DNA of 64,000 nucleotides from Anaerovibrio slackiae (GTDB lineage Bacteria > Bacillota > Negativicutes > Selenomonadales > Selenomonadaceae): contig NZ_VUNR01000002.1 of assembly GCF_009695585.1 (NCBI RefSeq), positions 1-64,000 on the forward strand. The letters run 5' to 3'. A program made the position numbers and the translations under genes. How positions within the stretch are numbered: the stretch's first letter is position 1; each line of letters opens with the position of its first letter. Below are positions 8,903 to 17,134 of the stretch, piece after piece. The notes under the pieces were generated by a model, which was not told the origin of the DNA, made no database searches, and worked only from the letters and a program-made list of their open reading frames with translations.

Positions 8903-10089
8903 ATTTCCTCGCTCCATTCTGAAAGTTTTAATACACTATGAATAGCCTTTTTTACATCATTTACTGAAATTGCTGCCACACAAACAGCAACATCAGCTTT
9001 TTTAACTTTATCATAACAAGCTTTATTGCCAGCACCAGTATAGCTTATAGTTCTGCAACGACAGCAATCCATGTTTGTCTCCAAACATTTGGGTTTTATT
9101 GTTCCTAAAAGAATTTCATCCACAACATACGGGAAAAAAAGTCCTTTATCATATAGCCCACATATGACTATACTTGGAATACCAGAAGCTGCCGCAATAT
9201 GTATGCTAGCACTATCACTTCCTATTACTAGTTGGGCTCCTTGTATAACACCTATCCATTTTTCATAATTTGTTTTTCCTGTATAATTTTTTATTTTGTA
9301 TGGTATTTTTGCGTTTTCTTCTATGTACTTTCCATATTTCATATCTGATGTATCGCCACACAAAAAAACATCATATCCTAACGCCGATGTCAAATAATCA
9401 GCTATATGGAGATATCTTTCTACAGGCCACACCTTGTAGCTCAAGCTGGCTCCTGGATGTAATACACAATACCTGCCTTGAACTTTTTGAGGCAATTTTT
9501 TTATAATCGGTATGTGCGAACTATACTCTCTATTTCCCAGCTTATTCAACAAGAATTTATGCAACTCAAAAACCATTAGTTGATTCTGCGCCACAATATC
9601 ATTCTCAGATAATCCTCTTAGCATTATTCTATATAAAATATTTCTTTGATATGTATTAACAGCAATAGTTTTATATTTCGAATTACATACAATTCCTATA
9701 CACAATCCACTATTGCTAGGATTGGGTACAATAATATGATGAACCATCATTAAATACTGTTTATAAAACTTCTTGTAATAAGTAAAATCAGAAAACAGCT
9801 TATCCTTATCAAAATCTATAAAACTAATATCTCTCCCTATATCTACTGCAACTTTTAAAAATTCATTAACTGCACTATTTGCAATAAAACAAATACAATA
9901 ACCTCTATCTTCAGGATACATTGCTCTTAACTGTTGCAAAACTGCTGAAAACAACAAGGCATCACCTAGCTGCTGAGGAAAAAATACCACTATTGTCTTC
10001 TCATCTGCCTTTTGTTCATTAATGCCAGGCAATACCTTGATAAAAAGAGAATACAAGCATATAGCTATTTGGTTTAATATCTTCCTCAT
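8899..10089 (-). CDS. Glycosyltransferase family 9 (heptosyltransferase-like)
   Basis: A 396-residue GT9 protein. The Rossmann halves carry VVFFPQQLGDALLFSAVLQQL near the N-terminus and CVLHPGASLSYKVWPVERY followed by VIGSDSASIHIAAASGIPS, the donor-binding signature of ADP-heptose transferases. A C-terminal cysteine group (CLETNMDCCRCRTISYTG) resembles that in several Negativicutes GT9 proteins. The ATG at 10089 follows a GGAG. It is upstream of and overlaps gmhA, so a role in adding heptose to the LPS core is a reasonable inference, but the linkage cannot be specified. This gene is more AT-rich than the heptose genes beside it. Confidence 0.85.
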   Translation of the reverse strand: MRKILNQIAICLYSLFIKVLPGINEQKADEKTIVVFFPQQLGDALLFSAVLQQLRAMYPEDRGYCICFIANSAVNEFLKVAVDIGRDISFIDFDKDKLFSDFTYYKKFYKQYLMMVHHIIVPNPSNSGLCIGIVCNSKYKTIAVNTYQRNILYRIMLRGLSENDIVAQNQLMVFELHKFLLNKLGNREYSSHIPIIKKLPQKVQGRYCVLHPGASLSYKVWPVERYLHIADYLTSALGYDVFLCGDTSDMKYGKYIEENAKIPYKIKNYTGKTNYEKWIGVIQGAQLVIGSDSASIHIAAASGIPSIVICGLYDKGLFFPYVVDEILLGTIKPKCLETNMDCCRCRTISYTGAGNKACYDKVKKADVAVCVAAISVNDVKKAIHSVLKLSEWSEEI

Positions 10090-10103
10090 TCAAAACTACT
10101 CCA

Positions 10104-10988
10104 TCATATTTCTGTTATATACATACCTGCTTTGTAGGCCAAAAACCTAACTAAATCCATAGACAAAATTTTTCCAATTCCTATAATCCCTTTTTCCTTA
10201 TAAACACGTCCAGCCTGATATTTGACCAGCCTCACGCCCTCGCCACCGGCACGGCCAAAGCTTTCCCCTATCCACGGGTTTTCCTTTTGGAAGCGCCCCA
10301 TCTCCCGATAGCGGCACCACATATCCTTTAGCTTTGGTTCATGGGAATGCCTTGCTATTGCTTCTGCCACATAGGCAATCCGCTTCCCTGCCAGCAAAAG
10401 CCTTCCTGCCACATACATGTCCTCACAGATATTGATTTTTGGAAAGCCGCCAATCTTCAGCAAATCCTGCACCCTGTATGCTGCAAAGGAATCAGACAGA
10501 AAGGTTGTCTTGATGCCTAGCTCCCTGCTATCTGCCATGCTTTTTGTCCTGCTGACAGCAGGATAGTTAAACTCCCTGTCCACCGCTGCATAGATGCTTG
10601 CCCCCTCATGAGGAACCTGTCTGCCATAGGCTGCTGCCACCTGCGCTTCCCGGTCATCAACAAATGCCCCAAGCAATTTCTCCAGGCTGTATCTATCCGG
10701 CAGTCTCACATCCTGAGTAAGGAATACAACTATCTCTATATCCTTTGGCAAAAGCTCCACTGCCATCTGCCTTGTACCGCCATGGCTGAACTCAGCCTGT
10801 GGAATAATGCGCACCTGCCAGCCATGGTTTCCAGCCACATCTGCTGTCCCATCTGCTGATGTGGAATCTATCACTAACTTGTAATCAATGGGCAGGCTCT
10901 GCCGGGCAATCTCTGCCAGCAGATTGGCAAACTCCCTGCCAGCATTGCAGGTGGGTATTACTATTGCAACCTTATACATAATCTCCAA
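10104..10988 (-). CDS. Glycosyltransferase family 2 (rhamnosyltransferase-like)
   Basis: A 294-residue GT-A fold transferase. The N-terminus reads VAIVIPTCNAGREFANLL, followed by KLVIDSTSADGTADVA, FSHGGTRQMAVELLP and FLTQDVRLPD (the metal-binding Asp region), as in bacterial rhamnosyltransferase-type GT2 enzymes. The GGFPKINICEDMYVAGRLL block supplies the later ED motif. The start may be the TTG at 10988, which has GAGGTG seven bases upstream, or the ATG at 10979, whose GGAG is only 3 nt away. It follows the initiating phosphotransferase gene and probably adds an early sugar of the repeat unit or core. Confidence 0.85.
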   Translation of the reverse strand: MEIMYKVAIVIPTCNAGREFANLLAEIARQSLPIDYKLVIDSTSADGTADVAGNHGWQVRIIPQAEFSHGGTRQMAVELLPKDIEIVVFLTQDVRLPDRYSLEKLLGAFVDDREAQVAAAYGRQVPHEGASIYAAVDREFNYPAVSRTKSMADSRELGIKTTFLSDSFAAYRVQDLLKIGGFPKINICEDMYVAGRLLLAGKRIAYVAEAIARHSHEPKLKDMWCRYREMGRFQKENPWIGESFGRAGGEGVRLVKYQAGRVYKEKGIIGIGKILSMDLVRFLAYKAGMYITEI

Positions 10989-11120
10989 TCAGTAACACCT
11001 CAACCCCCACAAATCCAGCATGACAATTACATCAGCATTAATATCAGTAGCAGTAGCAATATCAACATCAACACAAGCACAAGCATTTCAGTCAAACATC
11101 ATCCCTGGCTCATTAATTAC

Positions 11121-12533
11121 CTAGTACGCGCCCTTTTTGCCCAGCACCGCACCAAATGTCTTCACCAGATATTTCATATCTATCCACACTGACCAGTTCC
11201 GCACATACCATGTGTCCATTGCCACCCGTTCCTCATAGGTGGTATCGCTCCTGCCGCTGGTCTGCCACATGCCGGTGATGCCGGGCCGCACCATGTAGTA
11301 TTCACGGATATTTTCACCATACTTCTCCACCTCGGCACGGACGATGGGACGAGGCCCCACCAGGCTCATCTCCCCCTTCAGTACGTTGAACACCTGCGGC
11401 AGCTCGTCAAGGCTGGTTTTTCTGAGGAATGCTCCCAGCCTTGTCACCCGTGGATCATTCGTCAGCTTGAAACTGCTCTCCCACTCTTTTCTGGCGGCTG
11501 CATTTTCTGACAGGTGCCTGACCAGCACCTCGTCAGCGTTTGACACCATAGTCTGGAACTTGTAGCAGGGAAACTCCCTGCCGTTTCTGCCAACACGCCT
11601 GTGGGCGAAAAACACGCTACCCTTGTTGTCAATACCAACCAGCACTGCCAGCAACAGCAACAATGGCGAAATAACAATAATCCCAAGCAAAGTCACCACC
11701 ATATCAAAGGCAAACTTCGTCAGGCGATTGATGCGCCTGGACAGATTGTTCTTGCTCTTGATAATCGTCAACTGCTCCACAAAAAGGGTACTGATTTCCA
11801 CACTGCCCAGAGGCGAGCCTACAAGGCTTGGCGTAAAAAGCACCGTATCTGTCAGATGCTGTATACTCATCAGCAGGCTTCGCAGCCTGTCCTCGGAAAG
11901 CCCCGGTGCGGCAATAATCACCGTCCGCACATCCTGCTGACGGATAATCCTCGCCGCATCCTCAAAGCCTCCCAGCAGCGGATACTGCCTAGGCAACTTC
12001 TCCGACACAGGATGGTCATCCAGCACGCCTATGACCTTGTAGCAGTAACAAAAATCATCGTTAAAAGCTGACAACAGCCGCTCCGCTGTCTTTCCTGCAC
12101 CTATCAGCAGCACCCGTTCCTTCAGGCATCCGGCACGCAAAATAAGCCTTCCCAGCAGATACCGCCCCAGTGCCATATACAGCAGCATAAATACCAAAAA
12201 ACAGCCTGCGTAGTATCTGGATACCTGCATGCTGTTCCGCATCAGGAAAATCACCAAAGTGTACATCAAAAAGCCAAAGCAGCTGCCCTTGAACACATCC
12301 CTTGCCACATCCAAGGACGGACGATTGAAGCGATAACCGTCCGACTGCAGCATAATCAGCAGAAACATGCCTGGAATGTACACATACTGATAATCCCAGG
12401 GCAAAACCATGATGCTGCTTGCCTCAACGCGAAATATCCCTTGCAGCCACAATGCCGTGCGCTCCGCCAGCACAATCGCCAGATAATCCGTCACAATGTG
12501 CAAAAGCATCATTATCCTGCGGGTATAGCCCAT
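11121..12533 (-). CDS. Undecaprenyl-phosphate sugar phosphotransferase (WbaP/exopolysaccharide polyprenyl GPT)
   Basis: A 470-residue initiating transferase that moves a sugar-1-phosphate to undecaprenyl phosphate, starting surface-glycan assembly on the inner face of the membrane. It has about four N-terminal membrane helices, a central nucleotide-binding-like domain ([14 protein letters not shown], a CoA-binding-like fold), one more membrane helix near residue 285, and the C-terminal catalytic domain with [34 protein letters not shown] and SLVGPRPI. The ATG at 12533 follows GGTGGAG; readings that begin upstream lack a site. It is the first gene of the polysaccharide operon. The sugar (hexose or galactose phosphate) cannot be assigned. 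Confidence 0.92.
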   Translation of the reverse strand: MGYTRRIMMLLHIVTDYLAIVLAERTALWLQGIFRVEASSIMVLPWDYQYVYIPGMFLLIMLQSDGYRFNRPSLDVARDVFKGSCFGFLMYTLVIFLMRNSMQVSRYYAGCFLVFMLLYMALGRYLLGRLILRAGCLKERVLLIGAGKTAERLLSAFNDDFCYCYKVIGVLDDHPVSEKLPRQYPLLGGFEDAARIIRQQDVRTVIIAAPGLSEDRLRSLLMSIQHLTDTVLFTPSLVGSPLGSVEISTLFVEQLTIIKSKNNLSRRINRLTKFAFDMVVTLLGIIVISPLLLLLAVLVGIDNKGSVFFAHRRVGRNGREFPCYKFQTMVSNADEVLVRHLSENAAARKEWESSFKLTNDPRVTRLGAFLRKTSLDELPQVFNVLKGEMSLVGPRPIVRAEVEKYGENIREYYMVRPGITGMWQTSGRSDTTYEERVAMDTWYVRNWSVWIDMKYLVKTFGAVLGKKGAY

Positions 12534-12607
12534 GTATTTTCTCCACCACAAATTCACACTCAAAAAGCAAATCATCTCACTTAAAAAGTATATTTATCCA
12601 CATGTCT

Positions 12608-12639
12608 ATTATAATAGCACAAGACTCCCCCCCCCGCAA
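12608..12639 (-). promoter_or_regulatory. Candidate promoter of the polysaccharide operon with a G9 tract in the spacer
   Basis: On the minus strand a perfect TATAAT (12613 to 12608) lies about 75 nt before the wbaP-like start codon. The only -35-like hexamer nearby is TTGCGG (12639-12634), 20 nt upstream, and a run of nine G (12635-12627) lies within and after it. The tract length therefore sets the -35/-10 spacing. The -10 is clear; the -35 assignment is tentative. Confidence 0.4.
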
Positions 12640-12702
12640 GACATTTACGTTATTTTTTAACGGAAAAAAGTAGAGTCTTGCGGATGACGAAATTTTGGGC
12701 AT

Positions 12703-12737
12703 AAAAAAAATGCCATAAGCACGAACTTATGACATTT
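12703..12737 (-). terminator. Rho-independent terminator after the DUF362 gene
   Basis: The minus strand reads AATGTCATAAG, a short loop, CTTATGGCATT and then a run of eight T. The hairpin sits about 70 nt after the stop codon of the DUF362 gene and separates it from the polysaccharide operon. Confidence 0.8.
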
Positions 12738-12807
12738 CTTTCTGATACTATATACAATTTAGTTACATGGTAGTTATGTGTTACGGGACATATCCTGCCC
12801 CCTGAAA

Positions 12808-13932
12808 TCACTTCAAGGTAATCAGCTCATACTCCCTTGTCCCCATGCCAATCTTCTCCGCATGCTCCAAGGTTTCCTTCCAATGCACGTTTGGATTGCT
12901 GTCCATAAAGTGGTCATGGTGATGGTGCCAATCAGGCTTGGCCAGGTTGTCACCCAGCTGGGAGTTCTTAATAGGCTCCGCCTTCTGGCACAGGTCAACG
13001 CAAGCCTGATCAAGAGCAACAGCATCAAAGGAAGCTGCCATGCCGATGTTCGGCAGAATAGCGGCATCGTTTTCCCCGTGACAGTCACAGTTCGGAGAAA
13101 TATCCATCATCATGTTGATGTGGAAGCACGGCCTGTCCTGCACTACTGCCTGGGCATACTCCGCCATCTTCTTGTCCAGCAAATCACCGGCATCCCACTG
13201 CTCGTTGCGGATGGCATCAAAGCCGCAGGCACCGATGCAGCGGCCGCAGCCCTTGCAGATATCCTTGTCAATCACTGCCTTGTTATCAACATAGGTGATG
13301 GCATCGGAACCGCACTCCTTGGCACAGCGGCGGCAGCCACGGCACTTTTCAGCATTGACTACCACCTTGCCGGAGGAATGCTGCTCCATCTTGCCGGCAC
13401 GGCTGCCGCAGCCCATACCGATATTTTTGATGGCACCGCCGAAGCCTGTCGTCTCATGCCCCTTGAAATGTGCCAGGCTGATGAAAATATCCGCATCCAT
13501 AACAGCGCGGCCAATCTTGGCAGTCTTGCAGATTTCGCCGTTCTTCACAGGCACCTCCACATCATCGGTGCCCTTCAGGCCATCGCCAATAATAATCTGG
13601 CAGCCTGTAGAAATGCTGTTAAAGCCGTTGATATTGGCACACTCAATATGCTCCAAGGCATTCTTGCGGCTGCCCGGATACAACGTGTTGCAGTCCGTCA
13701 GGAACGGTAGCCCCCCCTGCTCCTTCACCAGGTCTGCAATGGCCTTGGCATAGTTCGGGCGCAAAAAAGACAGGTTGCCCAGCTCCCCGAAGTGCATCTT
13801 GATGGCTACAAACTTCTTGTCAAAGTCGATATTCTTAATTCCGGCGGCAATGCACAGCCTCTGCAGCTTGGCAGTCCAGCTGGTGCCTACCGGCGTCCTG
13901 AAATCCGTAAAATAAACCTTTGCCTTTTCCAT
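12808..13932 (-). CDS. DUF362 domain protein with two [4Fe-4S] ferredoxin motifs
   Basis: A 374-residue DUF362-family protein. The DUF362 part begins EKAKVYFTDFRTPVG and includes IKMHFGELGN and LAHFKGHETTGFGGAIKNIG. An inserted di-cluster ferredoxin domain follows near residue 185: CRGCRRCAKECGSDAI and CKGCGRCIGACGFDAI, each with the CxxCxxCxxxC spacing of a [4Fe-4S] cluster. The family's function is not established; an electron-transfer or iron-sulphur role is inferred from the clusters only. The ATG at 13932 follows GGAGGG. It has its own promoter and terminator, so it is monocistronic although it lies next to the nfn genes. Confidence 0.85.
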   Translation of the reverse strand: MEKAKVYFTDFRTPVGTSWTAKLQRLCIAAGIKNIDFDKKFVAIKMHFGELGNLSFLRPNYAKAIADLVKEQGGLPFLTDCNTLYPGSRKNALEHIECANINGFNSISTGCQIIIGDGLKGTDDVEVPVKNGEICKTAKIGRAVMDADIFISLAHFKGHETTGFGGAIKNIGMGCGSRAGKMEQHSSGKVVVNAEKCRGCRRCAKECGSDAITYVDNKAVIDKDICKGCGRCIGACGFDAIRNEQWDAGDLLDKKMAEYAQAVVQDRPCFHINMMMDISPNCDCHGENDAAILPNIGMAASFDAVALDQACVDLCQKAEPIKNSQLGDNLAKPDWHHHHDHFMDSNPNVHWKETLEHAEKIGMGTREYELITLK

Positions 13933-13968
13933 GAAAATCCCTCCAAAAATACACACAAGCTACTTTAT

Positions 13969-13997
13969 ATTATCACTCAAAAAGTGCCGCAGGTCAA
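13969..13997 (-). promoter_or_regulatory. Sigma-70-type promoter of the DUF362 gene
   Basis: The minus strand shows TTGACC (13997-13992), a 17-nt spacer and GATAAT (13974-13969), about 37 nt before the ATG at 13932. The spacing and both hexamers fit a vegetative promoter. Confidence 0.65.
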
Positions 13998-14030
13998 GAA
14001 AAAAGGCACAAGCCCCATAGCTCATGCCCA
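13998..14030 (-). terminator. Rho-independent terminator after nfnB
   Basis: The minus strand reads GGCATGAGC, a loop, GGCTTGTGCC and a T6 run, 36 nt beyond the nfnB stop. It ends the folD-fhs-metF-nfnAB unit and immediately precedes the DUF362 promoter. Confidence 0.75.
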
Positions 14031-14065
14031 AAAACAATATAACAAAACACAATATAACTTTATAC

Positions 14066-15466
14066 TTATTTCTTTGCCTTGAGATACGCATCAATGGCAG
14101 CAGCAGCCTTCTTGCCAGCTCCCATAGCCAGGATAACTGTAGCCGCGCCGGTTACGATATCGCCGCCGGCAAAAACGCCTTCCTTGGTGGTGGCGCAGGT
14201 TTCCTCGTCAGCAATGATATTGCCACGCTTGTTGGTGTCCATGCCCGGCGTAGTAGAAGCCACGATAGGGTTCGGGCCGTTGCCGATAGCCATGATAACG
14301 GTGTCCACAGCCAGCTCAAACTCAGAGCCTTCAACTGCCACAGGACGGCGGCGGCCGGAAGCATCAGGTTCACCCAGCTCCATGCGGATGCATCTGAGCC
14401 CCTTTACCCAGCCATTTTCATCACCCAGAATTTCCACAGGATTGTTCAAAAGCTTGAACTGAATTCCTTCTTCCTTGGCATGATGCACTTCCTCGGCACG
14501 GGCTGGCAGCTCCGCTTCGGAACGGCGGTAGACGATGTACACATTCTCCGCTCCCAGCCGCAGGGAGGTACGGGCCGCATCCATGGCCACGTTGCCGCCA
14601 CCTACCACGGCCACATTTTTGCCGATGGCAATCGGGGTAGCATGGTTCGGGAAGTCATAGGCCTTCATCAGGTTGCAGCGGGTCAGGAACTCATTGGAGG
14701 AATATACTCCATTGAGGTTTTCCCCAGGAATGTGCATAAAATGCGGCAATCCGGCGCCGGTGCCCACATACACCGCATCAAAGCCCATCTCACCCAAAAG
14801 CTCATCCACCGTAAAAAGCCGCCCGGCAATGGCATTCACTTCAATGGTAACCCCCAGCTTTTGGAGATTCTCCACCTCGCGCTTCACGATTTTTTCCTTC
14901 GGCAGGCGGAACTCCGGGATGCCGTAGGAAAGTACGCCGCCAGCCACATGCAGCGCCTCAAAAATCGTCACCTTGTAACCAAGCTTTGCCAGGTCACCGG
15001 CACAGGACAGGCCGGAAGGGCCGGCGCCGATGACAGCCACCTTCTGGGCATCCTCTGCAAACTGGATAGGCTTGATTTCCTCGTTCTTTGCCAGCTGGTA
15101 GTCAGCTACAAAGCGTTCCAGCCTGCCGATGCCCACCGGCTCACCCTTGATGCCCATGACACAGTGCTTCTCGCACTGGTTTTCCTGAGGGCAGACGCGG
15201 CCGCAGACTGCCGGCAGGGAGTTGGACTCCTTAACAATCCTGATGGCCTCATCAAAGTCACGTTCCTTGATTTTGCCGATAAAGGCAGGAATATTCACCT
15301 GTACCGGGCAGCCCTGGCGGCATTTTGGCACCTTGCATCCCAGGCAGCGGTTGGCCTCCGCCACAGCAGTTTCCTCATCGTAGCCCAGGGCTACCTCCTG
15401 AAAATTGCGGGCACGAACCTGAGGGTCCTGCTCCGGCATCTTGTGCTTTGTCATAACTAATGCCAT
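14066..15466 (-). CDS. nfnB: NfnB-type subunit (GltA/GltD-like FAD, NAD(P) oxidoreductase with Fe-S motifs)
   Basis: A 466-residue flavoprotein of the glutamate-synthase small-subunit family. The N-terminal Cys groups (CLGCKVPKCRQGCPVQVNIP and CGRVCPQENQCEKHC) bind two [4Fe-4S] clusters. GAGPSGLSCAGDLAKLG binds FAD and VVGGGNVAMDAARTSLRLG binds NADP(H). With the adjacent FNR-like NfnA it fits the NADH-dependent ferredoxin:NADP+ oxidoreductase (Nfn), a cytoplasmic electron-bifurcating enzyme. A homotetrameric glutamate synthase GltA is the alternative name for such proteins, but the immediately upstream NfnA partner favours Nfn. The ATG at 15466 follows GGGAGGTAAGG, 5 nt after nfnA. Confidence 0.85.
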   Translation of the reverse strand: MALVMTKHKMPEQDPQVRARNFQEVALGYDEETAVAEANRCLGCKVPKCRQGCPVQVNIPAFIGKIKERDFDEAIRIVKESNSLPAVCGRVCPQENQCEKHCVMGIKGEPVGIGRLERFVADYQLAKNEEIKPIQFAEDAQKVAVIGAGPSGLSCAGDLAKLGYKVTIFEALHVAGGVLSYGIPEFRLPKEKIVKREVENLQKLGVTIEVNAIAGRLFTVDELLGEMGFDAVYVGTGAGLPHFMHIPGENLNGVYSSNEFLTRCNLMKAYDFPNHATPIAIGKNVAVVGGGNVAMDAARTSLRLGAENVYIVYRRSEAELPARAEEVHHAKEEGIQFKLLNNPVEILGDENGWVKGLRCIRMELGEPDASGRRRPVAVEGSEFELAVDTVIMAIGNGPNPIVASTTPGMDTNKRGNIIADEETCATTKEGVFAGGDIVTGAATVILAMGAGKKAAAAIDAYLKAKK

Positions 15467-15471
15467 TTTCC

Positions 15472-16311
15472 TTACCTCCCCAGCCCGATATTGCAGATGT
15501 GATCCCTTGCCTGTGCTTCCTGCGGCCGGAACATGCGGCTGCGGGACATAAGGCTGTCAAAGTCCACCAGATGGCCGTCAAACTCAGGGCCGTCCACGCA
15601 GGCAAACTTCATCTCATCCCCTACCTGCACACGGCAGCCGCCACACATGCCTGTGCCGTCCACCATGACAGGGTTCAGGGAGACAATGGTCTTTATCCCC
15701 AGAGGACGGGTAGCCTCCGCCACGCTGCGCATCATGACGCCTGGGCCGATGGCCGTAACCTGGTCGATTTTCTCTCCCCTGTCCACCAGCTGCTGTAGGG
15801 CAGTGGTCACAAAGCCCTTCACCCCGTAGGAGCCATCGTCAGTGGCAATCAGCACCTCGTCAGAAATGGCACGCATCCTGTCCTCAAAAATCAGGATATC
15901 CCTGGTCTTGGCACCCAGGATGGAAATCACCTTGTTGCCTGCCTCGTGCATGGCCCTGGCAATAGGATAAACAGGAGCCACGCCAATGCCGCCGCCTATG
16001 CAGACAATGGTGCCCATGTTTTCACTGATTTCTGATGGCTGCCCCAGCGGCCCCACAAAATCAAGAATAGATTCCCCCTCATTCTTGCTTGCCAGCAGCT
16101 GGGTGGAGGCTCCCACCACCTGGAAAATCAGGGTGATGGTGCCTGCCTCCCGGTCAAAATCCGCAATGGTCAGAGGAATGCGCTCACCTTCCTCATTGAC
16201 ACGCAGCACGATGAACTGCCCTGCCCTCGCCTTTTTGGCAACCCTCGGTGCCTCAATGTCATAATGAAAAATTCCGGGCGAAAGCTCCTGCTTCTTCAAA
16301 ATCTTGAACAT
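15472..16311 (-). CDS. nfnA: NfnA-type subunit (ferredoxin-NADP reductase-like FAD/NAD-binding protein)
   Basis: A 279-residue FNR-superfamily protein of the sulfide dehydrogenase/dihydroorotate dehydrogenase electron-transfer type. It shows RIPLTIADFD for FAD binding, GPLGQPSEI, IGGGIGVAPVYPIARAM for the NAD pocket, and a C-terminal CGGCRVQVGDEMKFACVDGPEFD that supplies a [2Fe-2S] site with three close Cys and a later Cys. In Nfn the small subunit takes NADH electrons and splits them with NfnB. Placement downstream of fhs and metF suggests that the complex balances NADPH and ferredoxin for one-carbon metabolism (inference). Confidence 0.85.
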   Translation of the reverse strand: MFKILKKQELSPGIFHYDIEAPRVAKKARAGQFIVLRVNEEGERIPLTIADFDREAGTITLIFQVVGASTQLLASKNEGESILDFVGPLGQPSEISENMGTIVCIGGGIGVAPVYPIARAMHEAGNKVISILGAKTRDILIFEDRMRAISDEVLIATDDGSYGVKGFVTTALQQLVDRGEKIDQVTAIGPGVMMRSVAEATRPLGIKTIVSLNPVMVDGTGMCGGCRVQVGDEMKFACVDGPEFDGHLVDFDSLMSRSRMFRPQEAQARDHICNIGLGR

Positions 16312-16348
16312 CTTTATACTCTCCTTTTACATAGACGCGGCGGCGGAA

Positions 16349-17110
16349 TTACTCCGGCTGGCTGCCGAGAATCCCCTCCAGATATGCCTGCAAATTCCCC
16401 TTAATAGGCATAAGATAGAGATTGTCGCCTGTAGTTTCAATGAAGCCCTTTACCTTTCGGCCAAAGTAAATGCTCCACTCCAGAGTCGGCTCAAAATCCC
16501 TTGGGAAAATCACGTTATTTTTCAATTCCCAGTAGCTCTTGGAACGCTCAGAGGCAATAGGTGTGATACCCCAATACACATTCTGCCCCTGCAGCATGTC
16601 AGCATACATCTCCAGCAGCCGCATGTCAAAGAACGGCTGGGTGAAAAAGCCCACCGCCCCCGCCTGCAGCTTGCGCTGGATGCGGTACAGCTCCTGGCGC
16701 ATGCTGCCACGGTACTGGTCAATGCCGGCATACACCTTTACCTCCGGCATTTCCTGATGAAATTTCTGAATCACATCAGTGGTCACAGTAGGATAGAATT
16801 TGTGGCTCATATCCTGGGGCGGATCCCCCTCGATGACCAGCACCTCCGTAATGCCGCTCTGCCGAAGCTCCGGCCGCATGGCGAGAGGCTGTGTCAAATC
16901 CACGTCAATAGCCCTGATATGGGGCATCACTGCCGGATAAAAATCCTGGGCAATGGCCGCCCCCTGCCAGCTGCGGGTTTCAAACCGCAGCAAATCAGGA
17001 ATATTGATTAAATCCACCCCATGAATATTATCCTTGATCATCTGCAGGTCCTCACGCAGCCCCTCCGGGCTGCGCGGCACCAGCTCAACTGAAATCCTTC
17101 CCACTAACAC
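16349..17110 (-). CDS. metF: Methylenetetrahydrofolate reductase family protein
   Basis: A 253-residue TIM-barrel protein of the MetF family, reducing 5,10-methylene- to 5-methyl-tetrahydrofolate. Visible features: the beta-barrel start RISVELVPRSPEG, EVLVIEGDPPQDM near residue 92, KVYAGIDQYRGSMRQE, and AGAVGFFTQPFFDM with the Gln of the flavin/folate site. It is shorter than enterobacterial MetF (about 296) and closer to the compact forms found in anaerobes, where an accessory MetV or another donor may be needed; no MetV is next to it. The start is a GTG at 17110 with AGGGG seven bases before it. It lies between fhs and nfnA in the same direction. Confidence 0.8.
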   Translation of the reverse strand: MLVGRISVELVPRSPEGLREDLQMIKDNIHGVDLINIPDLLRFETRSWQGAAIAQDFYPAVMPHIRAIDVDLTQPLAMRPELRQSGITEVLVIEGDPPQDMSHKFYPTVTTDVIQKFHQEMPEVKVYAGIDQYRGSMRQELYRIQRKLQAGAVGFFTQPFFDMRLLEMYADMLQGQNVYWGITPIASERSKSYWELKNNVIFPRDFEPTLEWSIYFGRKVKGFIETTGDNLYLMPIKGNLQAYLEGILGSQPE

Positions 17111-17134
17111 ATCACATCCCCTAGTAAAATTTCG

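Noticed and set aside
14066-15466. Glutamate synthase small subunit
   Set aside because: No large glutamate synthase subunit is adjacent, while an NfnA partner is 5 nt upstream, so the Nfn assignment is preferred.
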